Positions 20,786-29,030 of a stretch of 64,000 nucleotides of DNA are shown one piece after another. Positions within the stretch are counted from its first letter, which is position 1. Each line of letters begins with the position of its first letter. The stretch comes from Gammaproteobacteria bacterium (GTDB lineage Bacteria > Pseudomonadota > Gammaproteobacteria > Pseudomonadales > Ketobacteraceae): contig JABLXQ010000013.1 of the NCBI GenBank assembly GCA_013178375.1, forward strand, positions 1-64,000, given 5' to 3'. Position numbers and translations under genes: made by a program. The notes below the pieces were generated by a model. The model was not told where the DNA came from and ran no database searches. It worked only from the letters and a program-made list of their open reading frames with translations.

Positions 20786-22906
20786 ATGAACCTAGGTTTG
20801 GTTGCAAGCGAGTTCAACATGAAACTGAAGCGAATGCTCGGCATGGGGCTGGCGATAGCTGCGCTGTCTCTGGCAACCGTTGCGTCGGCCCAGCAGCAGG
20901 GGCAGGGCAGCTGGAAGATCAACATGAAGAAGGCTGACATCCGCACGTTCATCGAACAGGTGTCGGACATCACCGGCTACAGTTTCATCGTCGATCCCCG
21001 GGTGAAGGGAGAAGTCACCGTCATTTCCAATACCGAGATGTCTTCCGACGACATTTACAACATGTTTGAAAGCGTGCTGCGGGTGCATGGGTTTGCCTCG
21101 GTGCGGGCGGGCAGCGTAGTGAAGATCGTGCCCAACCAGAGCGCCAAGCAGGAAGACCTGCCGTTGTCCGATAAAGCCGATCCCAGCGAACGCATGGTTA
21201 CGCGGGTGATTCCGGTATTGAACACGAACGCTACCGAGCTGGTGCCTATCCTGCGGCCCATGGTGCCACAGTACGGTCATCTGGCAGCGGTGGCTTCGGC
21301 CAATGCACTGATCATCAGCGACCATGCGTCCAACATTGAGCGGATGATCCAGATCATCAAGCGCGTCGACAGCGCTGAAAGCGAAGATGTGGAAGTGATC
21401 CAGCTGAAATATGCGTGGGTCGGCGATGTGGTGAAGACGCTGGAACAGCTGACTCCGGTGGATACCGGTGGCGCCAACAAGCGACCGGGCGCAGCTGCCA
21501 GCCCCGCCGCGAAGGTGCGGGTGGTGGCTGAGGAGCGTACCAACCGTCTGATCCTGCGGGGCGAGAAATCGGCCCGCATGCGGGTAAAAGCGTTGTTGGT
21601 GGATCTGGACAAGCCGGTGGATAACGCCGGTTCCACCAACGTGATCTACCTGCGCCATGCGGAAGCGGAAAAGGTGGCGGAAATCCTGCGCGGTCTGATC
21701 ACCGGCCAGGTGGCTTCCACTTCCAGCAAGTCGTCGAAGTCGTCGTCCAGCAGCATCGGTGGTGCATCGGGTGCCAGCAGCACGCCACGGCCCGCCCCCT
21801 CGCTGTCAGCGTCCGGCGACACAGGTGATGTAAATATCCAGTCAGATGAAACCCTGAATGCCCTGATCGTGAAGGCCGGCCCGGCGGATCTGGCGGAGAT
21901 CAGAAGTATCGTGACCCAGCTGGACGTGCGCCGCGCGCAGGTGCTGATCGAGGCGGCGTTTGTGGAAATTTCCGGCGATACCGGCGAAGCAGTGGGTGTG
22001 CAGTGGGGCTACGGTGATGTGGACAAAGGCATTGCCGGCACCAATTTCAGCGTAGGGGACATGGTGCCACTGAGCGAAATTGTTACTGCCGTTCGTGGTT
22101 CCGATGGTGACTCGGATTCCGGTTCCAGCAACTCCATCGGCCTGCCATCCGGCGTAACGCTGGCGGGCGCCGATTTCGATTCCAACGGCAAGGTGCGTTT
22201 TGCTGCTGTTATCCAGGCACTGGAAGCCAATTCCAGCTCCAACCTGTTGTCCACACCCAGCATAATGACCCTCGACAATGAGGAAGCGGAAATCATCGTG
22301 GGTGAAAACGTGCCCTTCGTGACGGGCTCGACTTCGGGCGCCAACAACGAGAATCCGTTTACCACCATCGAACGCAAAGACGTGGGTCTTACACTGAAAG
22401 TGACGCCGCAGATCAACGATGGCGAGGTAATCCGGTTGCAGCTGGAGCAGGAAGTCTCGGCTGTGAAAGATACGGCAACAACCGGCGCTACCGATATCGT
22501 TACCACCAAGCGTTCGGTGAAGTCGGTGATCCTGGCCAATGACGGTCAGGTGATCGTGACTGGCGGCCTGATTGCGGATGACGTCAACAATTCAGTGCAA
22601 AAGGTTCCGCTGCTTGGTGATATTCCCCTGGTCGGCGCATTGTTCCGGGCCAAGACCAACAAACTGACCAAGCGAAACCTGTTGCTGTTCCTGCAACCCA
22701 CCATCATTCGTGACAGCGAGAAAGCGAAGGCCGTGACGGATCGCCGCTACGAACATATCCGCTCCGTCAGTCTGGGTGTGGATGAGGAAGGCAAATTGCG
22801 CAAGCTGGAGGAGTCTCTCTATCCGGAAAATCCGGCCGAACTGATCCAGAAGGGTATCCAGACCCGCCCGACCCCCCTGGAAGGTGAAGATCAGAACAAG
22901 CCGTGA
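20786..22906 (+). CDS. gspD: Type II secretion system secretin GspD
   Basis: A 706-residue outer-membrane secretin. A signal peptide with a long N-region ends near SLATVASA. The N0 domain (INMKKADIRTFIEQVSD) and three N1-N3 repeats follow, the last with a serine-rich insert (STSSKSSKSSSSS). The C-terminal secretin core includes VPFVTGS, GLTLKVTPQINDG and VPLLGDIPLVGALFR. I chose ATG 20786 because GGAAGA lies six bases ahead; ATG 20819 (MKLKRMLG) is the alternative and would give a more usual signal peptide. A strong terminator follows. The assembly ATPase and pseudopilin genes are not adjacent. Confidence 0.96.
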   Translation: MNLGLVASEFNMKLKRMLGMGLAIAALSLATVASAQQQGQGSWKINMKKADIRTFIEQVSDITGYSFIVDPRVKGEVTVISNTEMSSDDIYNMFESVLRVHGFASVRAGSVVKIVPNQSAKQEDLPLSDKADPSERMVTRVIPVLNTNATELVPILRPMVPQYGHLAAVASANALIISDHASNIERMIQIIKRVDSAESEDVEVIQLKYAWVGDVVKTLEQLTPVDTGGANKRPGAAASPAAKVRVVAEERTNRLILRGEKSARMRVKALLVDLDKPVDNAGSTNVIYLRHAEAEKVAEILRGLITGQVASTSSKSSKSSSSSIGGASGASSTPRPAPSLSASGDTGDVNIQSDETLNALIVKAGPADLAEIRSIVTQLDVRRAQVLIEAAFVEISGDTGEAVGVQWGYGDVDKGIAGTNFSVGDMVPLSEIVTAVRGSDGDSDSGSSNSIGLPSGVTLAGADFDSNGKVRFAAVIQALEANSSSNLLSTPSIMTLDNEEAEIIVGENVPFVTGSTSGANNENPFTTIERKDVGLTLKVTPQINDGEVIRLQLEQEVSAVKDTATTGATDIVTTKRSVKSVILANDGQVIVTGGLIADDVNNSVQKVPLLGDIPLVGALFRAKTNKLTKRNLLLFLQPTIIRDSEKAKAVTDRRYEHIRSVSLGVDEEGKLRKLEESLYPENPAELIQKGIQTRPTPLEGEDQNKP

Positions 22907-22928
22907 CCTGGTGTTTCGGATAGAACTG

Positions 22929-22953
22929 AAAAGGGGCATTGCGCCCCTTTTTT
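22929..22953 (+). terminator. Rho-independent terminator after gspD
   Basis: AAAAGGGGC (22929-22937) pairs with GCCCCTTTT (22943-22951) across a five-base loop, with the T-run continuing to 22953. It lies 22 bases after the gspD stop and closes the gspN-gspC-gspD unit. Confidence 0.9.
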
Positions 22954-22985
22954 GTTGCCGTGGCGGAGGTGACGAAGCCATCGTT

Positions 22986-23396
22986 TCACATCATCTCGAA
23001 CCGCTTGTCCCAATTGCGAAAGCGTTTGGCGCAGTACGCGTTCAGCTGTGCGTAGTCCTGAAAATAGTATTCAGCTCCGTTCTCGATCGATTCATCCTGC
23101 TCGCAAAAATCGTTGCTGTGCTCGCGGCACACCTGCGGCCGGGTTGCGTAGATTCCGCAGCGGCCATCGGTGCGCAGATGCTCGCAGTCGCTCATGATGC
23201 GCAGAAACCAGCCGTCGGCATCTTTGAATACATGGACGCTACGGTGGGAAACCTGCCACAGCAAGTGATCGAAATCGCGCATCGATCGCGGTGCCGGAAT
23301 CTGCTGCGTGGCGTAACGGCAGCAGTGCGACGGCAGGCAGTCGTCGCATTTGTTACGGGTGGGTGAGATGGTAACAGAGTGTATTTTCCTATTCAT
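22986..23396 (-). CDS. YkgJ-family cysteine cluster protein
   Basis: A 136-residue protein with a clustered-cysteine signature: CDDCLPSHCC near the start, then CEHLRTDGRCGIYATRPQVC in the middle and a further Cys before the C-terminus. The CXXCXXXXCC pattern with a downstream IYATRPQVCR is that of the YkgJ / UPF0153 family, thought to bind zinc or an Fe-S cluster; the function is unknown. ATG 23396 gives a start MNRKIHSVTIS; the frame stays open to GTG 23426, and neither has a clear ribosome site. It converges on gspD and is divergent from the next gene. Confidence 0.8.
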   Translation of the reverse strand: MNRKIHSVTISPTRNKCDDCLPSHCCRYATQQIPAPRSMRDFDHLLWQVSHRSVHVFKDADGWFLRIMSDCEHLRTDGRCGIYATRPQVCREHSNDFCEQDESIENGAEYYFQDYAQLNAYCAKRFRNWDKRFEMM

Positions 23397-23592
23397 AACA
23401 ACAGTTTGATTCCGAAGCGGTAACACTGCCCTGAATAAAAATACAGCGTTAGAAGTGAATGTTGTGAGTGCGATTCTATTAGAACAACATGATATAAAAA
23501 TGCCCGGAATTACCCAAACCCTTGACCTTGTTAGTGCAAAGACGCTGTGCGTAGAATCCGGAAGACTGTCACTCCCATGAGGAAAAAATGTC

Positions 23593-24588
23593 GTGGTTAC
23601 AGCTTTGATCGTTGGCGCAGGTGCAGTGGGACAGGTGTACGGGCACTATTTGCAGCGCGGAGGCGCGTCCGTTTCCTACTTCGTAAAAGAACAATACAAA
23701 GAAGAATGCGAACAGGGTTTTACACTGTACCGGTGCCGCCGCAGCGGTCTGGGTGAGGCCGAACGGTTTCAGGCCGATGCCATTTTCACCGATTTTGCCG
23801 AACTGGGCGAGCAGCAGTGGGATCAGGTGTGGTTGACGGTGCCGTCCACCGCCTTGCGCGGTGACTGGTTGCTGCAACTGCGGGATGTGGTGGGCGATGC
23901 GACTATTGTCATGCTGCAACCGGATCTGGATGACCGCGACTACATCATGAACGTGTTTCCGCCAGAGCGGGTGGTGTGTGGCGTGGTGAATTTCATCTGC
24001 TATCAGACGCCGCTGCCGGATCTGCCGGATTATCACCAGGATGCGGACAAGCGTGGCGTGGCCTATCTGCTGCTGCCGATGATGCCAGCGGAATTTTCCG
24101 GTAGCCCGGAGCGGGTGCCGCTGGTGGTGGAGGCCATGGCCTCGGGCCGCCTGAATGTGAAAATCGAAAAGGATGCCAGCCGCGCCTATGCGGATCGTTC
24201 TGCCTGGATGATTCCGCTGGTGGCGTCGCTGGAGCTGGAGCACTGGTCGTTTCACAAGTTGCAGTTGAGCAGTTCGCTGAATCTGGCGGTGGATGCCGCC
24301 AAGGAAGCGCTGCACATCGTGGCGGCGAAATTCGGCAAGCGGCAGAATTGGACCGAGCGCCTTTTCAGCCTGTTCTGGGTGAAGATGGCGTTGCCGGTGA
24401 TGCGGTTCCTGTCGCCGATGGACGCGGAATCCTTCGTCAAATTCCACTTCGTGAAAACCGCGCCGCAAACCCGCATGATGCTGAAAACCTTCATCGACGA
24501 AGGCCACAAGCTGGGGCAGCCCACGTTGCATCTGGAAGAGCTGCTGGACAAATTGCCTGAAGAGCCGGTTCTGAAAAAGGCGGCCTGA
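23593..24588 (+). CDS. Ketopantoate reductase-like (ApbA/PanE family) protein
   Basis: A 331-residue protein with an N-terminal Rossmann motif ALIVGAGAVGQVYGHYL (GXGXXG), as in the 2-dehydropantoate 2-reductase family. The rest diverges from PanE, and the C-terminal catalytic motif is not clearly recognisable, so the substrate is uncertain and I give no gene symbol. The start is GTG 23593, eight bases after GAGGAA; the ATG at 23588 is in another frame. The gene is monocistronic, with a bidirectional terminator shared with alx downstream. The 165-base upstream gap is AT-rich. Confidence 0.75.
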   Translation: MVTALIVGAGAVGQVYGHYLQRGGASVSYFVKEQYKEECEQGFTLYRCRRSGLGEAERFQADAIFTDFAELGEQQWDQVWLTVPSTALRGDWLLQLRDVVGDATIVMLQPDLDDRDYIMNVFPPERVVCGVVNFICYQTPLPDLPDYHQDADKRGVAYLLLPMMPAEFSGSPERVPLVVEAMASGRLNVKIEKDASRAYADRSAWMIPLVASLELEHWSFHKLQLSSSLNLAVDAAKEALHIVAAKFGKRQNWTERLFSLFWVKMALPVMRFLSPMDAESFVKFHFVKTAPQTRMMLKTFIDEGHKLGQPTLHLEELLDKLPEEPVLKKAA

Positions 24589-24616
24589 AAGGCTGATTGT
24601 CTGCATCGTACGCAAT

Positions 24617-24650
24617 GAAAAAGGTGACGTTTTCCACGTCACCTTTTTTT
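24617..24650. terminator. Bidirectional terminator between the PanE-like gene and alx
   Basis: AAAAAGGTGACGT (24618-24630) pairs with ACGTCACCTTTTT (24636-24648) across TTTCC. Runs of A upstream and T downstream make it usable in both directions, serving the two convergent genes. Confidence 0.9.
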
Positions 24651-24667
24651 GTGTTGCAAACTGGACG

Positions 24668-25648
24668 TTACATTTGCGGTGGCGGACTGTTGCCGGCAGC
24701 CGCGTCTTTGCGCGCTTTAACCAGCGACAATCCCACCGATGCCGCGATGATCATTCCCACCACAGCCAGCGAGAATCCCACGGGAATCTTGTACAGGTCG
24801 ATCAGCAGCATCTTCACTCCGATGAACATCAGCACGATCGCCAGGCCGTATTTCAGCAGCGAGAAGCGGTCTGCCATGTCCGCCAGCAGGAAGTACATCG
24901 CGCGCAGGCCGAGGATGGCGAAGATGTTGGAGGTCAGCACGATGAACGGGTCGGTGGTGATGGCGAAGATGGCCGGTATCGAATCCACTGCGAAAATCAG
25001 GTCGGACATTTCCACCAGCACCAGCGCGAGGAACAGAGGCGTGGCGTAACGCACGCCCTGTTTCACCACAAAAAATCTCTCGCCGTGCAGTTCGGTGGTG
25101 ATGTTCATGTGCGCCCGCAGCCAGCGGATCAGGGGATTTTGCTCCAGGTCCGGTTTCTGGTCGGCGAACCAGTACATCTTGATGCCGGTGATGAGCAGGA
25201 AGGCGCCGAAGCCGTAGAGAATCCAGTGGAAGCGGGCAATCAGCCAGGCGCCCGCCAGGATCATCAGGGTGCGCATGACCAGGGCGCCGAATACACCCAG
25301 CAGCAGAACCCGTTTCTGCAGCTCCAGCGGTATGGCAAAGAATGAGAACAGCATGATCCAGACGAAGATGTTGTCCACCGCCAGGGATTTTTCGATCAGG
25401 TAGCCGGTGATGTATTCCAGCGTTTTCTCGTTGGCCAGTTCCCGGCTGTGGTAGGCGTCGAGATACCACCACAGGCCGCCGGCGAACAGTAAGGACACGC
25501 TGATCCAGATCACCGACCAGGTTGCCGCCTCTTTCACCGATACCCGGTGCTGTTTGCCGCCGCCCACCAGTAACAGGTCGATCAGCAACATGATCAGCAC
25601 GATGCCCACGAACAGGGCCCACATCCACCATTCGCCGATTGTGTTCAT
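24668..25648 (-). CDS. alx: TerC-family membrane protein Alx, likely manganese exporter
   Basis: A 326-residue inner-membrane protein with about nine hydrophobic segments. It follows E. coli Alx closely: the acidic membrane motifs LIEKSLAVDNIFVWIMLFSF and FAVDSIPAIFAITTDPFIVL are conserved. The TerC family is now linked to Mn2+ export, and E. coli alx is controlled by a pH- and Mn-responsive riboswitch. Here too the leader on the minus strand carries the yybP-ykoY hallmark (see 25849-25971). Start at 25648 (MNTIGEWW), with AGGAGG about seven bases upstream. The C-terminal SPPPQM tail is variable. Confidence 0.93.
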   Translation of the reverse strand: MNTIGEWWMWALFVGIVLIMLLIDLLLVGGGKQHRVSVKEAATWSVIWISVSLLFAGGLWWYLDAYHSRELANEKTLEYITGYLIEKSLAVDNIFVWIMLFSFFAIPLELQKRVLLLGVFGALVMRTLMILAGAWLIARFHWILYGFGAFLLITGIKMYWFADQKPDLEQNPLIRWLRAHMNITTELHGERFFVVKQGVRYATPLFLALVLVEMSDLIFAVDSIPAIFAITTDPFIVLTSNIFAILGLRAMYFLLADMADRFSLLKYGLAIVLMFIGVKMLLIDLYKIPVGFSLAVVGMIIAASVGLSLVKARKDAAAGNSPPPQM

Positions 25649-25788
25649 GGGCGGCCCTCCTGGCTATGGATTGTGGAAGGTCCGGACAGACGGGCCGTCA
25701 GGGGAGCGGGTATCCGGGCAAGGGGTGGTTGCGGCGAACAGGAGCGCCGGTTGCGGCTTGCCTGCGTGCAGAGAAACGTGAGGAACAT
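25645..25788 (-). CDS. Possible upstream ORF coupled to alx
   Basis: A 47-codon frame starts at ATG 25788 (MFLTFLCTQASRN...) and ends with TGA at 25647-25645, overlapping the alx ATG as ATGA. GGGAG at 25803-25799 lies ten bases before its start. It lies between the riboswitch and alx and covers the alx ribosome site. The composition (Arg, Ser, Pro-rich) is not clearly protein-like, so it may be chance. If translated it would couple alx translation to the leader. Confidence 0.25.
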   Translation of the reverse strand: MFLTFLCTQASRNRRSCSPQPPLARIPAPLTARLSGPSTIHSQEGRP

Positions 25789-25848
25789 GAGCACTGGTCT
25801 CCCGGTAATGCGCGTGTTCAAGACCAACGCAATGACCGGACGCGCGAA

Positions 25849-25971
25849 ACCTTTGTCATTGCGACAAAGGTCTCGTTCACAGGCTTGGGCCTGCCCGTGG
25901 TGCCGGGGCCTGGTGCGGCAAGCGCACGGCCCGTGATGACGACAGTCACGGCGGGAACTACTCCCCCTTCA
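25849..25971 (-). promoter_or_regulatory. yybP-ykoY manganese riboswitch in the alx leader
   Basis: Read on the minus strand, the leader begins TGAAGGGGGAGTAG (the GGGGAGTAG hallmark is at 25966-25958), goes through several paired arms such as CAGGC-CCAA-GCCTG near 25893-25880, and ends GAACGAGACCTTTG (25877-25865). In known Mn2+ riboswitches the 5' AAAGG pairs with the 3' CCUUU, and hairpin-AAGACCUUU closes the aptamer; both features are seen here. Immediately after, GACAAAGGT (25857-25849) can pair instead with ACCTTTGTC (25871-25863), giving a competing hairpin. There is no strong U-run, so control is probably of translation or through alternative folding. Confidence 0.88.
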
Positions 25972-26026
25972 GAGCCTCAGTGTAATTATCCGAGTGTTCA
26001 TGTCAACCATTCGGATAAGGTGGAAA

Positions 26027-27022
26027 TCAGTACAACTGGAAGGGTTCCTCGTCCAGCAGCATCAACTGTTCCTGCAGGCTGTTGACGTGGTTTTGCCAGT
26101 AGTGGGCGGAAGCGAACCAGGGGAAGTTGGCGGGAAAGGCCGGATCGCTCCAGCGCCGGGCCAGCCAGCCGGCGTAGTGCACCATGCGCATCGATCGCAG
26201 GGGTTCGATCAGCTGCAGCTCACGCCGGTCGAAGTTGCTGAATTCCTCGTAGCCTTCCAGCAATTCGCTGAACTGGGCGCGCTGTTCGACGCGGCTGCCG
26301 GCCAGCAGCATCCACAAATCCTGCACCGCCGGCGCATTCATGCAGTCGTCGAAATCCACAAACCAGGGGCCGGTATCCCGGTGCCACAGAATGTTGCCGA
26401 TATGGCAGTCACCATGGCAGCGCAAAAACTGCGGCTGCACTTCGGTGAGGATGTGTCGGGTGCGGTGCTCCAATGTGGCGGTGAGGGTGTCGTAGCGTTC
26501 GCGCAGATACGGTGGCAGGAATTCCGACTGCAAAATGAAGTCGGCCGGTTCGCGGATCATGCGCTGCACCGACAGGGTGGGGCGCTCCTTGAACAGATCG
26601 GTCGCGGCGGCCTTGTGAAAGCGGCCCAGTAGGCGGCCGAGCCACAGTAGCTGGTCGAAATCGTCCGGCTCCGGCGCCTGGCCACCCTGGCGACGGTAGA
26701 GGGCGAAGCGGTAGCCACTGAAATAATGCAGGGTCTGGCCTTCGGGGTTCTGCCAGGGTGCCACCACCGGCAATTCCAGATCGGCCAGCTGCTGCGAGAA
26801 GGCGTGTTCTTCCAGAATCGCAGCATCGGTCCAGCGTAGGGGGCGGTAGAACTTGACGATCATGGGCTCGGCTTCGTCGATGCCGACCTGATACACCCGG
26901 TTCTCGTAACTGTTGAGCGGATAGATGCGGGCGTCCGACAGAAAGCCGAGGGATTCCACTGCGGAAATCACCAGGTCGGGGGTGAGGTGGGAGTAGTCGT
27001 CGTGCAGTTCGGTGGTGGTCAT
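26027..27022 (-). CDS. srkA: Stress response kinase SrkA (YihE / RdoA)
   Basis: A 331-residue kinase-like protein of the choline kinase / APH fold. The catalytic loop RCHGDCHIGNILWH and the metal-binding FVDFDDCMNAP are present; SYENRVYQVGIDEAEPMIVK contains the N-lobe ATP-binding lysine. In E. coli SrkA is a Ser/Thr kinase that counters stress-induced death through MazEF (known there). Start at 27022 (MTTTELHDDYSHL) is the family N-terminus. It follows comF on the same strand after a 49-base gap, so the two may share a transcript. Confidence 0.92.
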   Translation of the reverse strand: MTTTELHDDYSHLTPDLVISAVESLGFLSDARIYPLNSYENRVYQVGIDEAEPMIVKFYRPLRWTDAAILEEHAFSQQLADLELPVVAPWQNPEGQTLHYFSGYRFALYRRQGGQAPEPDDFDQLLWLGRLLGRFHKAAATDLFKERPTLSVQRMIREPADFILQSEFLPPYLRERYDTLTATLEHRTRHILTEVQPQFLRCHGDCHIGNILWHRDTGPWFVDFDDCMNAPAVQDLWMLLAGSRVEQRAQFSELLEGYEEFSNFDRRELQLIEPLRSMRMVHYAGWLARRWSDPAFPANFPWFASAHYWQNHVNSLQEQLMLLDEEPFQLY

Positions 27023-27071
27023 GAAGGCGGCCTGCAGCAGAGAATTGGCGCATCCTAACATGAATCGGCTG

Positions 27072-27755
27072 TCAGCCCGTGTGCAGCGGGGTCTTCGCCA
27101 GTGCCCACACATCCACCCGGCGCACGCCGGATTTTTTCAGCAGTGCGGCGAGGGTGGATGTGGTGGCGCCGGTGGTGACAACGTCGTCCACCAGTACGAT
27201 ATGGCGCGGGCGTGGTTGCAGCCGGATCAGTCCGACCCGGTCCAGTTTGAACGCCCGGGCCAGGTTGCGCTGGCGCTGTTCCCGCGACAGGGTTTTCTGC
27301 TCGTCTGTCATGCGCGGTTTTTCCAGCAGGGTGTGGTGGACGGGAATCCGCAGCGCCCGTCCCAGTTGCTGTGCCATCAGGCCGGCCTGGTTGAAGCCGC
27401 GTTGACGCTGTTTGGCGGGATGCAGGGGCACCGGCAGCAGCAGGTCGGGTTGGGGCTGCGCGCTGAAGGGCGGCGCCAGCCAGCGGGTGAAACTGGTGAC
27501 GAGTTCCGGCCGGGGTTGCTGTTTCATGGCGAGGATCAGCTGGTCCAGCGGAAAGCGGTAGGCCAGCGGGGCCAGGCAGTGGTCCACGGCGGGCAGGTCC
27601 TGCTGGCAGCGCCGGCAGAGTTCCTCACGGGTGTCTGCCAGCGGTTCGGCGCAGGTGCGGCAGGCATGAGCGATCCAGGGCAGTTCACCGAAACAGGCCG
27701 GGCAGAGATCCGTGGCGGCGCGGGCGGGCTGATGGCAGAGCAGGCAATGAAACAT
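27072..27755 (-). CDS. comF: ComF-family protein (phosphoribosyltransferase-like)
   Basis: A 227-residue protein with an N-terminal double zinc-ribbon, CLLCHQPARAATDLCPAC and CRTCAEPLADTREELCRRC, followed by a type I phosphoribosyltransferase domain with the PRPP loop VLVDDVVTTGATTSTL. ComF / GntX proteins support natural DNA uptake or processing; the exact reaction is not known. ATG 27755 (MFHCLLCHQP) is chosen because the zinc ribbon begins there. It is divergent from bioB, as in Pseudomonas. Confidence 0.93.
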   Translation of the reverse strand: MFHCLLCHQPARAATDLCPACFGELPWIAHACRTCAEPLADTREELCRRCQQDLPAVDHCLAPLAYRFPLDQLILAMKQQPRPELVTSFTRWLAPPFSAQPQPDLLLPVPLHPAKQRQRGFNQAGLMAQQLGRALRIPVHHTLLEKPRMTDEQKTLSREQRQRNLARAFKLDRVGLIRLQPRPRHIVLVDDVVTTGATTSTLAALLKKSGVRRVDVWALAKTPLHTG

Positions 27756-27800
27756 GGTCGGGCCGGTGGCATGATTGGTTGTTAAATGACCCGCAGTAAA

Positions 27801-27826
27801 CTTTGTAACCTTGCTTTGGTTGACAA
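27801..27826. promoter_or_regulatory. Imperfect palindrome overlapping the bioB -35, candidate operator
   Basis: CTTTGTAACC (27801-27810) and GGTTGACAAG (27817-27826) face each other over seven bases; the outer three and inner four positions are complementary. The right arm contains the -35 TTGACA, so a bound protein would block transcription. The arms recall the BirA half-site TTGTAAACC, but the spacing is about half that of a BirA box. Confidence 0.35.
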
Positions 27827-27847
27827 GTCGGGGCGCCGGAATAAGAT
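27820..27847 (+). promoter_or_regulatory. Sigma-70 promoter of the bio operon
   Basis: A perfect TTGACA (27820-27825) and TAAGAT (27842-27847) are 16 bases apart, about 60 bases ahead of the bioB start. It is the best promoter match in the comF-bioB gap and leaves a leader of about 55 bases. Confidence 0.65.
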
Positions 27848-27908
27848 GCTTCTTAATCAGACAATCACCACACCCATTTTCAGCCAAACCATTTTAGGAG
27901 TTGAGGGA

Positions 27909-29021
27909 ATGACCGCATCGCAGAATCCGGTGGCCAGCGTGCGCCACGACTGGACCATCAAGGAAATCGAGGCCCTGTTCCAGTTGCCCTTCAACGACCT
28001 GATGTTCCAGGCGCAAACCGTTCACCGCCAGAATCATGACCCCAATGCTGTGCAGATCAGCACCCTGCTCAGCATCAAGACCGGCGCCTGCCCGGAAGAT
28101 TGCAAGTACTGCTCCCAGAGCGGCCACTACAACACCGGTCTGGAGAAGGAAAAGCTGCTGGAAATCCAGAAAGTGGTGACCGAGGCGAAAATTGCGAGAG
28201 ACAAGGGCGCGTCCCGGTTCTGCATGGGTGCCGCCTGGCGTTCCCCCCGCGAAAAAGACATGCCGTACGTGCTGGAAATGGTGAAGCAGGTGAAATCCCT
28301 CGGCATGGAAACCTGCATGACGCTGGGCATGCTCGACAAGAATCAGGCGCAATCGCTGGCGGACGCGGGACTGGATTACTACAACCACAATCTCGATACC
28401 TCGCCGGAACATTACAACTCCATCATCACTACCCGCACCTACCAGGATCGCCTGGATACGCTGTCTAACGTGCGCGAAGCGGGCATGAAGGTGTGCTGCG
28501 GCGGCATTCTGGGCATGGGAGAAAGCCAGCGCGATCGCGCCGGGCTGCTGCGCCAGCTGGCGAACCTGCCGGAGCATCCCGAGAGCGTGCCCATCAACAT
28601 GCTGGTGAAAATCGAAGGCACGCCGCTGGAAAACGTGGAAGATCTGGAGCCGTTCGATTTCATCCGTACCGTCGCGGTGGCGCGCATCCTGATGCCGAAA
28701 TCCTTTGTGCGCCTGTCCGCCGGACGCGAGCAGATGAACGAGCAGATGCAGGCCATGTGTTTCCTCGCCGGTGCCAATTCCATTTTCTATGGCGAAAGAT
28801 TGCTGACGACTTCAAACCCCGAAGCGTCGAAAGACATGCAGCTGTTCAACAAGCTGGGCATTCGTCCGCTGGAACTGGGCGGCGTGACGGATGAAGCGGT
28901 GGAAGCGGACATTCTGGCGTCGGTGGAATACCAGAAAAACGCGCATCTGTTTGTGGATGCGGCGCGCGCCAAGTCCACTGCGCCGGCGGAAATTCCATCC
29001 AACTGTCCCAAGCGCAGCTGA
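27909..29021 (+). CDS. bioB: Biotin synthase
   Basis: A 370-residue radical SAM enzyme that inserts sulfur into dethiobiotin, the last step of biotin synthesis. The 4Fe-4S motif CPEDCKYC places cysteines at 61, 65 and 68; the 2Fe-2S ligands and active-site part appear in RFCMGAAWR and [16 protein letters not shown] 27909 ([11 protein letters not shown]) follows GGAGTTGAGGG and is preferred; the in-frame upstream start at 27786 lies before the promoter. First gene of bioBFHCD. Confidence 0.98.
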   Translation: MTASQNPVASVRHDWTIKEIEALFQLPFNDLMFQAQTVHRQNHDPNAVQISTLLSIKTGACPEDCKYCSQSGHYNTGLEKEKLLEIQKVVTEAKIARDKGASRFCMGAAWRSPREKDMPYVLEMVKQVKSLGMETCMTLGMLDKNQAQSLADAGLDYYNHNLDTSPEHYNSIITTRTYQDRLDTLSNVREAGMKVCCGGILGMGESQRDRAGLLRQLANLPEHPESVPINMLVKIEGTPLENVEDLEPFDFIRTVAVARILMPKSFVRLSAGREQMNEQMQAMCFLAGANSIFYGERLLTTSNPEASKDMQLFNKLGIRPLELGGVTDEAVEADILASVEYQKNAHLFVDAARAKSTAPAEIPSNCPKRS

Positions 29022-29030
29022 TTTTTTTCC

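Noticed and set aside
27801..27826. Calling the bioB palindrome a BirA box
   Set aside because: Arms resemble the half-site, but the spacer is seven rather than about 15 bases and one arm is poorly matched.
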